This document shows, piece after piece, positions 46,332 to 54,719 of a stretch of DNA of 64,000 nt. The notes below the pieces were generated by a model. It saw only the letters and a list, made by a program, of their open reading frames with translations, was not told the origin of the DNA and did not search any database. The translations under genes and the position numbers were made by a program. How positions within the stretch are numbered: the first letter of the stretch is position 1; every line of letters starts with the position of its first letter. The DNA is from Natroniella sp046097105 (GTDB taxonomy: Bacteria > Bacillota > Halanaerobiia > Halobacteroidales > Halobacteroidaceae), in the NCBI RefSeq assembly GCF_046097105.1, contig NZ_CP175562.1, positions 1,054,001-1,118,000 of the forward strand, given 5' to 3'.

Positions 46332-47206
46332 CTACTTTTCTTCTTTACTGTCTTCTGTTAAATCAATATAACTATTCATTATATAATCTTTTACTTCAGG
46401 ATGGTGGATATATCCTTCAACTTCTCTCACTAAATCTTCTATAGAATTAACAGAATCCATAATTTCTATCGTTTCTTCTAGCAACATAGGAGTTTGTGCT
46501 GTCCCAGGCTTACCAACAACCATAGATACAGTTGCTATACCTATTGTTCCTACAGTACTAGTTGCTATTCCACCTCCTAATTTATTAGCAACAACTCCCA
46601 TATTATCTACTACTGTTGATGTAGCTGGACCTAAAGCTTGTATATACGATTTTCCTACAGTTATCAGATTCAAATTATCTCTAACTGTCTTTTGAAATGC
46701 TTTGCGTGTACCCATTATAGTTGGTTTATACTTCTTTAAATTCATACCAGAATCAAGTATTGTTTTGACACCTGTACCTATAGCTACTGACTTTGCAGCT
46801 CCTCGAGCTCTATCAACCATAACTTCTGCTACATCTACAGTATCTTCTTCATTTATTTTTCCACTTTCATTTAATAACTCACGAGCTCCTGTTCCTCCAA
46901 TTCTTAATAACCCTAAAGGATCAATATAATTAATCGGATCTCCACCTACATACTGATACCAATTTAATCCATCTTGAATCGGGTCAACTGTTAACCATCT
47001 CATTGAGCGTGGATTATAATGTCGATAGGCAAAAGAATGTAATCCTAACTCTACTTCATGCCTTTTACCAGTAAATCCAAAAGGATTACTCCTTCTATGA
47101 TTTTATTCAAATCTTCCTTGGTAAGGATATCCATAGTCATCATAATTATACCTTTCTACAACCTCACCATTTCTTCCTGTTGTCTTTCTAACTGAATTCA
47201 ATCTAT
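46332..47206 (-). pseudogene. Displaced Rhs C-terminal tip 5 (nonsense codon)
   Basis: Rhs homology begins at 47206 (RLNSVRKTTGRNGEVVERYNYD) and continues through the core to DPLGL. A CAA codon conserved in the other copies (GRFEQNHRR) is TAA here (47105-47103), so the upstream part cannot be joined in translation; the remaining frame opens at 47003. The unique tip (about 190 residues, LRIGGTGARELLNESGKINEEDTVDVAEVMVDRARG...) has Gly/Ala-rich hydrophobic stretches (GGGIATSTVGTIGIATVSMVVG) and an acidic end. Its family is not recognised. Confidence 0.8.
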
Positions 47207-47226
47207 AAATAGTTATCTAAATAAAA

Positions 47227-47251
47227 GACTATCCACTGCAAGTGAATAGCC
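47227..47251 (-). terminator. Terminator of candidate immunity gene 4
   Basis: On the minus strand GGCTATTCAC pairs imperfectly with GTGGATAGTC, followed by TTTTATTT, right after the 224-residue membrane protein gene. Confidence 0.75.
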
Positions 47252-47258
47252 CTATACT

Positions 47259-47933
47259 TTAATAAATATGTTCTTCATAATCTGTCCTTATAATACAATC
47301 ACATTCCTTCTGCCAATCTAATATCCACTTAATCTTCCATAAAAAAGAACCTGCTGCAAATAAAGCCATCCATCCTGCTATTGTACTTAACCAATCTCCA
47401 TGAGGCATTAATATCCTACTTCTTTGTATTACAACAGCCAAAGGAACTCCAATAGGAATAAGAAGTTCATCTATCTTTTCTTTAATTTTTGAAGTGGAGA
47501 GATTAGGCCAAGCCATAGGAATTATATTTATCTTTCTATTTTCTAAATCTATCTTTTTCCTTTCTACTCCTCTCTCTATAAATATTTTTTTCTTCTTTTT
47601 AATATTTATATAACCTAATAAAATACTTATAGTACTACCTAAAATAATCAAACTTAGACTCTGGCCATAAACATAAGCAGAAATTACAAGTATAATACTT
47701 ATCCCTAAAAATAAGGATAACTGATTAAATATATACCAAAATGCTTTAGTTTTATTGACTATTGTCATAACAATAATAATCAGCTGAACTAATAAAATTG
47801 TTAGATTAAATATGTTAGATTTCTCTTGAAAATATATCCCTATGGTAAGTAATAACATTACTAAAAACATTAAAACTAACGGCCAAAAGATTAATTTAAA
47901 AATTAAACCTATTTCTTCTTTATTTAATTTCAC
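47259..47933 (-). CDS. Polytopic membrane protein, candidate immunity gene 4
   Basis: A 224-residue protein with four N-terminal transmembrane helices (about 10-105), a basic cytoplasmic stretch (NIKKKKKIFIERGVERKK) and one or two further helices near the end (LSTIAGWMALFAAGSFLW). It starts at GTG with AAGGGGG upstream. It follows Rhs tip 4 but is separated from it by a perfect hairpin. No family is recognised. Confidence 0.65.
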   Translation of the reverse strand: MKLNKEEIGLIFKLIFWPLVLMFLVMLLLTIGIYFQEKSNIFNLTILLVQLIIIVMTIVNKTKAFWYIFNQLSLFLGISIILVISAYVYGQSLSLIILGSTISILLGYINIKKKKKIFIERGVERKKIDLENRKINIIPMAWPNLSTSKIKEKIDELLIPIGVPLAVVIQRSRILMPHGDWLSTIAGWMALFAAGSFLWKIKWILDWQKECDCIIRTDYEEHIY

Positions 47934-47948
47934 TATAATCCCCCTTAA

Positions 47949-47972
47949 AATAACCTCATCTTTAAAGATGAG
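47949..47972 (-). terminator. Hairpin between Rhs tip 4 and its neighbour gene
   Basis: A perfect 24-base palindrome (AACCTCATCTTT and its complement) with a T-rich tail on the minus strand. It would end transcription coming from the Rhs tip. Confidence 0.75.
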
Positions 47973-48025
47973 GTTACAAATTTTATTTTAATAAAGATTA
48001 GATGTTAAATATTTTCTCACTTTCA

Positions 48026-49777
48026 TTAGTTAGATGAATAATATTGGGCATATCCAGATCCTGCTTTTCCATATTTGCCACTTGGCTTCCTATTACCACC
48101 TAGATATGGATTTGGCTTAATAGAAGTCTGTCCTCCATGACTACCACCATCAGATATATTTACTACTAAATTTCTAAATCTTTCTTTTGTTTCATACCTT
48201 TCTTCAAAATTTGTAATTCTTCTATCTATGAATAATCCACCTAAAACACCAAAATGAGGCTGCTTTGCCACAGTGCCCGCTACCGTTGAACCACCCACAA
48301 CTAGACCACTAACTCCTGATCTAACCGCACTATAAGTAACATCTGCAATAAATTCTGGACTCTCCCAATCCTTACCTCTAACTGCATAATCGGCAACTTC
48401 TAAAGCAGCTCCTAATTGTGCTGAACTTTTCATACCGCTCATAATATTCCCATCACTAAAATCACCTGTTCTCATTTTTTCTCCAATATCTTTAACTGTT
48501 AAAACATTCGAAACAGGACCACTTATCCCATCTTGGGTTGGATCGTATTGGCTTATACTACTTATAACTTCACTTTCATCTTCTCCACAAGCAGTAGAAT
48601 CTGTATTATCTAACATACCTGCTGCTTCTCTTATTTCCCCAGCTTTAAGTAACTGTAATCCTAACGGATCCACATAATTAACCGGATCGCCACCTACATA
48701 CTGATACCAGTTTAATCCATCCTGAATCGGATCAACTGTCAACCAACGCATTGAACGTGGATTATAATGGCGATAAGCAAAGGAGTGAATTCCAAGCTCT
48801 ACCTCATGTCTCTTACCAGTAAATCCAAAAGGATTACTCCTTCTATGATTTTGTTCAAATCTTCCTTGGTAAGGATATCCATAGGCATCATAATTATATC
48901 TTTCTACAACCTCACCATTTCTTCCTGTTGTCTTTCTAACTGAATTCAATCTATCCTGATGATAAAAGTAAACATCTCTAAGTGGCTCTCTTCTATTTCT
49001 ACCCCAAGCATTACCTTGATCTGGTCGTTCATTATTATGCATTGCTACTAAACTGCCATTGCCGTAGTAATACTCATTAATTCTTTGTAATCTACCTGTT
49101 ACAAAAGGATTTCCTGTCTTTTGGCCTTGGCCAGGGTGATCATCTCTAATTGCTTCTAGTCTATACTCTGCTAAGATATCTACCCCTAAGCCATCATAGA
49201 TATAATGCTCTACTTCCTTTTTGATACCTGAAAAGGCCTCTATATCTTTGGTTACCTTTCGATTTAAGGCATCATACTGGTATTCAATCTCTCCAAAGAA
49301 TGGTGTACCTCCACCGTGGAAATGAGGAACTCTATTATTTTTAACACTAGTCAGTCTGTTTTCATAATTATACTCATACTGGGCATAAAGACCATCTAAA
49401 TCCTCTCTGATTAAATTCCCATTCTTATCATATTGATAGCTTCTATTTCCAGCTTGAGTAAGTTGATTACTTTCATTATATTCGTAATTAATTTGGCCCC
49501 AGCCATTTTGCTTACTGACTACATTACCACTTGGGTCATATTCAAATTTTTCTCGCCAGAAACCTTGATTTCTTAAATTAGATCTCCCTCCACCATCACT
49601 AATCTCTTGGTATAAATCTTCTATTTGATTTCTTTCTTGATAATCAAAACTTAAATTTCCTAAGAAAGGTAGGTCACCCTCATCCTGAGATAATATCAGT
49701 TCATCATCTCCTTGACTAGAAGAACCTAAAACATCCTGTACTTGCTCTTTTAATATAGATTCTTCTTCCCAAGTCAT
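48026..49777 (-). CDS. Displaced Rhs C-terminal tip 4 (long)
   Basis: An open frame of 583 codons lacking a ribosome binding site at its first ATG. Rhs homology goes on upstream to about 49960 but is thrown out of frame by a 14-base tandem duplication (49868-49895). It holds YD-repeats (FEYDPSGNVVSKQNGWGQINYEYN), the core ending YVDPLGL, the shared linker (LQLLKAGEIREAAGM) and a unique tip of about 190 residues. The tip has Gly-rich segments and a basic end (PNPYLGGNRKPSGKYGKAGSGYAQYYSS), which could be a nuclease-like or other toxin tail. It is probably silent unless recombined into an expressed copy. Confidence 0.75.
   Translation of the reverse strand: MTWEEESILKEQVQDVLGSSSQGDDELILSQDEGDLPFLGNLSFDYQERNQIEDLYQEISDGGGRSNLRNQGFWREKFEYDPSGNVVSKQNGWGQINYEYNESNQLTQAGNRSYQYDKNGNLIREDLDGLYAQYEYNYENRLTSVKNNRVPHFHGGGTPFFGEIEYQYDALNRKVTKDIEAFSGIKKEVEHYIYDGLGVDILAEYRLEAIRDDHPGQGQKTGNPFVTGRLQRINEYYYGNGSLVAMHNNERPDQGNAWGRNRREPLRDVYFYHQDRLNSVRKTTGRNGEVVERYNYDAYGYPYQGRFEQNHRRSNPFGFTGKRHEVELGIHSFAYRHYNPRSMRWLTVDPIQDGLNWYQYVGGDPVNYVDPLGLQLLKAGEIREAAGMLDNTDSTACGEDESEVISSISQYDPTQDGISGPVSNVLTVKDIGEKMRTGDFSDGNIMSGMKSSAQLGAALEVADYAVRGKDWESPEFIADVTYSAVRSGVSGLVVGGSTVAGTVAKQPHFGVLGGLFIDRRITNFEERYETKERFRNLVVNISDGGSHGGQTSIKPNPYLGGNRKPSGKYGKAGSGYAQYYSSN
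48797..49571 (-). repeat. Near-identical Rhs core repeat, copy 1
   Basis: 775 bases match 52567-53341 with only a handful of differences by eye, although flanks diverge at once on one side. It points to recent duplication or gene conversion between Rhs genes. Confidence 0.85.
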
Positions 49778-49867
49778 AGTATGATAAAAATCAAATACTA
49801 TTCTTGTCGGATCTTTTACTCCTTCTTCTAAACCATAATGCCTTCTCTCCTTTAAATTCTCTGCCTT

Positions 49868-49895
49868 CTTTTTGTCATTAACTTTTTGTCATTAA
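49868..49895. repeat. 14-base tandem duplication causing a frameshift
   Basis: CTTTTTGTCATTAA occurs twice in direct succession. The related gene at about 53660 has a single copy. The extra 14 bases shift the reading frame of Rhs tip 4. Confidence 0.9.
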
Positions 49896-50019
49896 AAGGA
49901 TAATAGACATTTTCTATCCTTCCCACATCATCATATAAATCATCGGTTTCATTATTACATTCAATTCTTTTCCACCACTTTTATTATCTTATTTTGATAA
50001 ATTAATTTTTCCTTCTTAA

Positions 50020-50283
50020 TTAATTCCTCTTTCTAATTATCTTAAAATAATATAATATTAACCCTAAAATACTAAAAGAAAATAATATTAATGTCCATAA
50101 AAATTGTTCTCTTTTTTTTAATGAAGATGTTTGAGCATGAATAACAAATGGAATATTAACAAAAAAACCAATTAAATATAAATAATCAAATAAACTCATA
50201 CTACTTCCATTAATCTCTTCTGCTTGAACAAATGAACTTGATATTACCATAAATAAAATTATTAATATCGATATTCTTTTCAT
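50020..50283 (-). CDS. Small secreted/membrane protein, candidate immunity gene 3
   Basis: An 87-residue protein with a signal peptide (MKRISILIILFMVISSSFVQA) and two later hydrophobic helices (YLYLIGFFVNIPFVIHA and FLWTLILFSFSILGLILYYF), then a basic tail. GGAGG precedes the ATG. It lies 125 bases downstream of Rhs tip 3, behind a hairpin. No family is recognised. Confidence 0.6.
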   Translation of the reverse strand: MKRISILIILFMVISSSFVQAEEINGSSMSLFDYLYLIGFFVNIPFVIHAQTSSLKKREQFLWTLILFSFSILGLILYYFKIIRKRN

Positions 50284-50305
50284 TTTTTACCTCCAAAGAA
50301 AATTT

Positions 50306-50340
50306 CATCCCCTCTATATTAAATCTCAAAGAGGGGAGTG
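50306..50340 (-). terminator. Hairpin between Rhs tip 3 and its neighbour gene
   Basis: CCCCTC pairs with GAGGGG across a 16-base AT-rich loop with extended partial pairing. It is a weaker terminator candidate than those of cassettes 4 and 5. Confidence 0.45.
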
Positions 50341-50408
50341 ATTTTAATTATATAAAAAGTTTTAATCTTTTTTTAATTATTTGAAAAATTATTATATATA
50401 TTTTAGTC

Positions 50409-51287
50409 TCACCCTTCTTCACATTCTTCATCTTCATAATTATTTTTCGGTTTATCAATAACCTTTCTTCCAAATCCTCCACCAACTCCTTTAGCATAGG
50501 AAACTTTAATATTTCCTACTGAATCAAAACTAACAGTACCGCCTACACCTATATAACCAATAGCTTCTGCATAAATTTCTTCTTTCTCATCTTCAAAAGT
50601 TTTAATACCAATAGTTTGTTCAACAAAGTATGCTTTTCCACCTATGCTAATATCCATCTCTCTACCAGTTGGTTTTGAAGTTTCAAAACCAACCAATGAT
50701 ACAATCGAATATCCAACTTCTTTATTAGAAGTATATTTTAATTTAACTAACTCCCCTTCATATCCTGATCCTCTTTCTTTTTTCTTGAAATTGAAAGCAC
50801 TTGCTTCAAAAGAACCTATCTTTATTTTATTTCCTTTACGTTTTTCTCTTAATCCGTGTTCAATTAACGATTCACCTACTCGCACATTAAATAACCCTAA
50901 AGGATCAACATAATTAACAGGATCGCCACCTACATACTGATACCAATTCAAACCATCCTGAATCGGATCTACTGTCAGCCATCTCATGCTTCTTGGATTA
51001 TAATGCCGATAAGCAAAAGAATGAACTCCTAACTCTACCTCATGTCTCTTACCAGTAAATCCAAAAGGATTACTCCTTCTGTGATTTTGTTCAAATCTTC
51101 CTTGGTAAGGATATCCATAGGCATCATAATTATATCTTTCTACAACCTCACCATTTCTTCCTGTTGTCTTTCTAACTGAATTCAATCTATCCTGATGATA
51201 AAAGTAAACATCTCTAAGTGGCTCTCTTCTATTTCTACCCCAGGCATTACCTTGATTTGGTCTATGAAAGTGCTTCATTAACAGCAA
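50409..51287 (-). CDS. Displaced Rhs C-terminal tip 3
   Basis: Homology to the other Rhs copies starts sharply at about 51264 (RPNQGNAWGRNRREPLRDVYFYHQ). The frame is intact through the core YVDPLGL, then changes to a unique tip of about 155 residues (LFNVRVGESLIEHGLREKRKGNKIKIGSFEASAF...). The tip looks beta-rich and Gly-rich near the end (GYIGVGGTVSF...KGVGGGFG) with an acidic tail. The ATG at 51287 lies in non-Rhs sequence and has no SD. It is the only displaced tip whose Rhs part is undamaged. Confidence 0.75.
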   Translation of the reverse strand: MLLMKHFHRPNQGNAWGRNRREPLRDVYFYHQDRLNSVRKTTGRNGEVVERYNYDAYGYPYQGRFEQNHRRSNPFGFTGKRHEVELGVHSFAYRHYNPRSMRWLTVDPIQDGLNWYQYVGGDPVNYVDPLGLFNVRVGESLIEHGLREKRKGNKIKIGSFEASAFNFKKKERGSGYEGELVKLKYTSNKEVGYSIVSLVGFETSKPTGREMDISIGGKAYFVEQTIGIKTFEDEKEEIYAEAIGYIGVGGTVSFDSVGNIKVSYAKGVGGGFGRKVIDKPKNNYEDEECEEG

Positions 51288-51391
51288 AACTAAATATTAG
51301 AAATAAACTATATTCCTTTTAATCTTAGCTAGAACAACCTTCAAATTTCAAACAATAATTCTCTCTCGTAAACAATACTTCTATTTAAAAT

Positions 51392-51438
51392 AAAAAGAAA
51401 TGACCTCAATTTAACTTAATTTAAGATCATTTCTTTAA
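51392..51438 (-). terminator. Terminator of candidate immunity gene 2
   Basis: AAAGAAATGA and its complement TCATTTCTTT lie 23 bases apart, with a T-rich tail on the minus strand, 40 bases after the 94-residue membrane protein gene. Confidence 0.7.
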
Positions 51439-51480
51439 AATTAAACTTTTAATTTAACTTCTAATTGAATTTATTTATTC

Positions 51481-51765
51481 TTAATCATTACTAGACTTTT
51501 CATTCTTTTCCTCAAAAATACTATTGTATATTTTATTAGCCCCAGCCAAGATAGCAATTAATTCAAAAAACTTCAAACCTATTAAAGCTCCTATTATCAT
51601 TAAAAAATATCCCCATACAAATTCCAGAAATTCACTAAATGTTCTAATTGACGATAATGAAGTGAATCCAACTAGTAAAATACCAAAACCGAACATAAAT
51701 AAAAACGGCTTCATAAATTTCTTGAATTTTAATATTTTTAATAATAGATTTATTTTCTTCTTCAT
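51481..51765 (-). CDS. Small membrane protein, candidate immunity gene 2
   Basis: A 94-residue protein with a basic N-terminus, two transmembrane helices (about 19-38 and 50-75) and a charged tail. AAGGGGAG precedes the ATG. Only 36 bases separate it from Rhs tip 2 and no hairpin intervenes, so this pair could be co-transcribed. Confidence 0.65.
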   Translation of the reverse strand: MKKKINLLLKILKFKKFMKPFLFMFGFGILLVGFTSLSSIRTFSEFLEFVWGYFLMIIGALIGLKFFELIAILAGANKIYNSIFEEKNEKSSND

Positions 51766-51801
51766 CTTTGCTCCCCTTTTTTATATTTATTAGAAATGAT
51801 T

Positions 51802-53928
51802 TTATTTATTTTCTTGATAAACATTAAGATTAACTCTTACACCTAAAATCTTTTCTATTATACCCTCTCCTTTAAAATAATGATGTGTTCCATCACTATC
51901 GGTATAATTTAAACCTCCATCCATGTATCCACCTGCTCCTAAAGCTGACCCATATAATTCAGCTTTTATATTTATATCATTAAAAATTCTAAGTTTAGCA
52001 TTCATACCTCCAGCAAATGTTGTTGCATGAGCACCACCTGAAATATTAAAACCGTCAACATTTTCTCCTTTAGTTAAATCTAATCCAAGACCAGTTTGAG
52101 CAACTACAGTCTGGGTATCTAAGCCAAAAGTAAATCCCCAAGACCTATCAGGGTCATCCCAATTAATTACATTAAAACCTGTGTTAATACCTCCTACTTC
52201 TGCTCGTACTCCCAAGTCATATAATTCAACCTCACCTCTTCCTACATTGGCCCAGACAAGGTCATCTGGATTTTCGGGATTAAGATCTGTTCCAAGCATT
52301 GTATGAGAATATTTTTGACTTATATTACTTGTAACATCACTTTCATCTGTTCCACAAACAGCAGAATCTGTATCGCCTGTTGACATACCTGCTGCTTCTC
52401 TTATTTCCCCAGCTTTAAGTAACTGTAACCCCAACGGATCAACATAATTAACTGGATCTCCACCAACATACTGATACCAATTTAACCCATCTTGAATCGG
52501 ATCAACAGTCAACCATCTCATACTCCTTGGATTATAATGCCGATAAGCAAAAGAATGAACTCCTAACTCTACCTCATGTCTCTTACCAGTAAATCCAAAA
52601 GGATTACTCCTTCTGTGATTTTGTTCAAATCTTCCTTGGTAAGGATATCCATAGGCATCATAATTATATCTTTCTACAACCTCACCATTTCTTCCTGTTG
52701 TCTTTCTAACTGAATTCAATCTATCCTGATGATAAAAGTAAACATCTCTAAGTGGCTCTCTTCTATTTCTACCCCAAGCATTACCTTGGTCTGGTCGTTC
52801 ATTATTATGCATTGCTACTAAACTGCCATTGCCGTAGTAATACTCATTAATTCTTTGTAATCTACCTGTTACAAAAGGATTTCCTGTCTTTTGGCCTTGG
52901 CCAGGGTGATCATCTCTAATTGCTTCTAGTCTATACTCTGCTAAGATATCTACCCCTAAGCCATCATAGATATAATGCTCTACTTCCTTTTTGATACCTG
53001 AAAAGGCCTCTATATCTTTGGTTACCTTTCGATTTAAGGCATCATACTGGTATTCAATCTCTCCAAAGAATGGTGTACCTCCACCGTGGAAATGAGGAAC
53101 TCTATTATTTTTAACACTAGTCAGTCTGTTTTCATAATTATACTCATACTGGGCATAAAGACCATCTAAATCCTCTCTGATTAAATTACCATTCTTATCA
53201 TATTGATAGCTTCTATTTCCAGCTTGAGTAAGTTGGTTATTCTCATTATATTCGTAATTAATTTGGCCCCAGCCATTTTGCTTACTGACTACATTACCAC
53301 TTGGGTCATATTCAAATTTTTCTCGCCAGAAACCTTGATTTGATAGATTTAAGTTTGCACCACCGATCTCTTGTTGTAAATCTTTTATCTCATTTCTATC
53401 TTCATAATCAAGATTTAAATCATCTACAAATGATGTAGCATTTTCTGCTTGTGATAAAATTAAATCTTGATTACTTTCCATCACTTGTGGCATTCCTTCT
53501 ACTTCTTCTGTTTCTAAAGTACTCTGTAATTGTTCTTTTAATTTAGACTCTTCATCCCAAGTCATATTATGATAAAAATCAAGTTCTATCTCTGCTGGAT
53601 CTTTAATTTCATTCTCTAAGCCAAAGTGTTTTCTCTCTTTTAAATCCTCTGCCTTCTTCTTATCATTAAAAGGATAGTAGACATTTTCTACTCTGCCTAT
53701 CTTATCGTACTGATATGCTCTTAACTCACCATCATTATTAGCTTTAAGGGTCTGTTGGCCTTTGGTATTATAAACATAAGCATAAGAGTCAATCGTCTTA
53801 TTTCTATGCTTATCCCAATGGACTATACTTTCTACTTGGCCACGAGGAGTATAATTATAACTTGTTCCTGTATCATTAGCATTAACCTTTTCTACTATTC
53901 GATGTAGTTGATCGTATTCATATTTCAC
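51802..53928 (-). CDS. Rhs/YD-repeat protein with beta-rich C-terminal tip
   Basis: A 708-codon frame (its Rhs frame is open back to about 54010). It has YD-repeats (KYEYDQLHRIVEKVNANDTGTSYNYTPRGQ), a charged insert, the tip core RWLTVDPIQDGLNWYQYVGGDPVNYVDPLGL, the linker LLKAGEIREAAGMSTGDTDSAVCG and a unique tip of about 180 residues. The tip has repeating strands (GVRAEVGGINTGFNVINWDD, GFTFGLDTQTVVAQTGLGLDL) that look beta-barrel-like. The upstream signal-peptide/FG-GAP frame (53958-54497) joins it out of frame, so as it stands export would require a frameshift. A GTG at 53928 with GGTGGAG is the best internal start. Confidence 0.8.
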   Translation of the reverse strand: MKYEYDQLHRIVEKVNANDTGTSYNYTPRGQVESIVHWDKHRNKTIDSYAYVYNTKGQQTLKANNDGELRAYQYDKIGRVENVYYPFNDKKKAEDLKERKHFGLENEIKDPAEIELDFYHNMTWDEESKLKEQLQSTLETEEVEGMPQVMESNQDLILSQAENATSFVDDLNLDYEDRNEIKDLQQEIGGANLNLSNQGFWREKFEYDPSGNVVSKQNGWGQINYEYNENNQLTQAGNRSYQYDKNGNLIREDLDGLYAQYEYNYENRLTSVKNNRVPHFHGGGTPFFGEIEYQYDALNRKVTKDIEAFSGIKKEVEHYIYDGLGVDILAEYRLEAIRDDHPGQGQKTGNPFVTGRLQRINEYYYGNGSLVAMHNNERPDQGNAWGRNRREPLRDVYFYHQDRLNSVRKTTGRNGEVVERYNYDAYGYPYQGRFEQNHRRSNPFGFTGKRHEVELGVHSFAYRHYNPRSMRWLTVDPIQDGLNWYQYVGGDPVNYVDPLGLQLLKAGEIREAAGMSTGDTDSAVCGTDESDVTSNISQKYSHTMLGTDLNPENPDDLVWANVGRGEVELYDLGVRAEVGGINTGFNVINWDDPDRSWGFTFGLDTQTVVAQTGLGLDLTKGENVDGFNISGGAHATTFAGGMNAKLRIFNDINIKAELYGSALGAGGYMDGGLNYTDSDGTHHYFKGEGIIEKILGVRVNLNVYQENK
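52567..53341 (-). repeat. Near-identical Rhs core repeat, copy 2
   Basis: The partner of 48797-49571, offset by 3770 bases. The part nearest DPLGL is also shared with 50.9-51.26 kb. Confidence 0.85.
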
Positions 53929-53957
53929 ATCTCCACCGTCAGGAAATTCTACCCTAC

Positions 53958-54497
53958 TTAAACGATTAATTTCATCGTAGTGATAATTAACTTCTCGTTG
54001 GCTGTTTCCTCTTCCATATCATTCCATAAATACAGGTTGCCATCTTCTCCACCAATGATTAAATCTACCCTTCCACTATCATCATAATCAAAACCAACTG
54101 GCGAAGCTGTAGGTATAAAGTCTAAAGCTAAAGGAAACTCTCTTGAAACTTGACTACCACTATTTCTTAAAATATTGAGATAATAATCATTATCATCCTT
54201 AGTAATAACAGCTATCTCTTTAAAGCCATGTCGGTCATTATTAACATTCACCATCGTTGGTGAAGTAGTTACATACCCCTTTAACTCTTTAGGAAAATTT
54301 CTAACATTAGTCCGATCTAAATTCCAAAGATGCAATCTACCATCAAAAGAACTGACAGCAATCTTTTCTCCTGGCAATCCCCCTGTCTCACCTACAGCTG
54401 GCTTGAAACTGGCCAATGCTGCTGTGGTGAGTAAGGGGTTGATTATCATTAAAGATACTAGTAATAAAACTAAATATCTATTTTTTATAACATGCAT
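53958..54497 (-). CDS. Signal peptide plus FG-GAP-like repeats, N-terminal part of an Rhs gene
   Basis: It starts at ATG 54497 (MHVIKNRYLVLLLVSLMIIN), with AAGGAGG eleven bases upstream. The signal peptide (about 1-29) is followed by FG-GAP/beta-propeller-like repeats (GEKIAVSSFDGRLHLWNLDRTN, then FDYDDSGRVDLIIGGEDGNLYLWND). At about 54010 Rhs sequence begins but in another frame, and translation ends after ANEKLIITTMKLIV. An ancestral long secreted FG-GAP/Rhs protein has thus been shortened by deletion and left out of frame. Confidence 0.75.
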   Translation of the reverse strand: MHVIKNRYLVLLLVSLMIINPLLTTAALASFKPAVGETGGLPGEKIAVSSFDGRLHLWNLDRTNVRNFPKELKGYVTTSPTMVNVNNDRHGFKEIAVITKDDNDYYLNILRNSGSQVSREFPLALDFIPTASPVGFDYDDSGRVDLIIGGEDGNLYLWNDMEEETANEKLIITTMKLIV

Positions 54498-54551
54498 GCT
54501 CTTTCTAGCCTCCTTTTTGCTAAAAAACAATTATAATTGAATTAGCCTTAA

Positions 54552-54719
54552 TCATCCTGAAATCCAATAATATATAAATCCAACCACAAATATTATATTA
54601 CTAAAAATAATCAGCATAATCATATATCGCTTAGGTGTTCCACTCCACGCTCCACGTGCTATAATACCTACATTCATTATTATTAATAACAAAACCAAAG
54701 GTATCAACATATCAATCAT
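54552..54719 (-). CDS. Small two-helix membrane protein, candidate immunity gene 1
   Basis: A 55-residue protein starting at ATG 54719 (MIDMLIPLVLLL), which overlaps the stop of the upstream Rhs gene as TAATG; GGGAGG lies ten bases upstream inside that gene. Two transmembrane helices (about 4-22 and 33-52) carry a short basic loop (RGAWSGTPKRY). The stop/start overlap means tight translational coupling to the Rhs tip, as expected for a toxin-immunity pair. Confidence 0.7.
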   Translation of the reverse strand: MIDMLIPLVLLLIIMNVGIIARGAWSGTPKRYMIMLIIFSNIIFVVGFIYYWISG

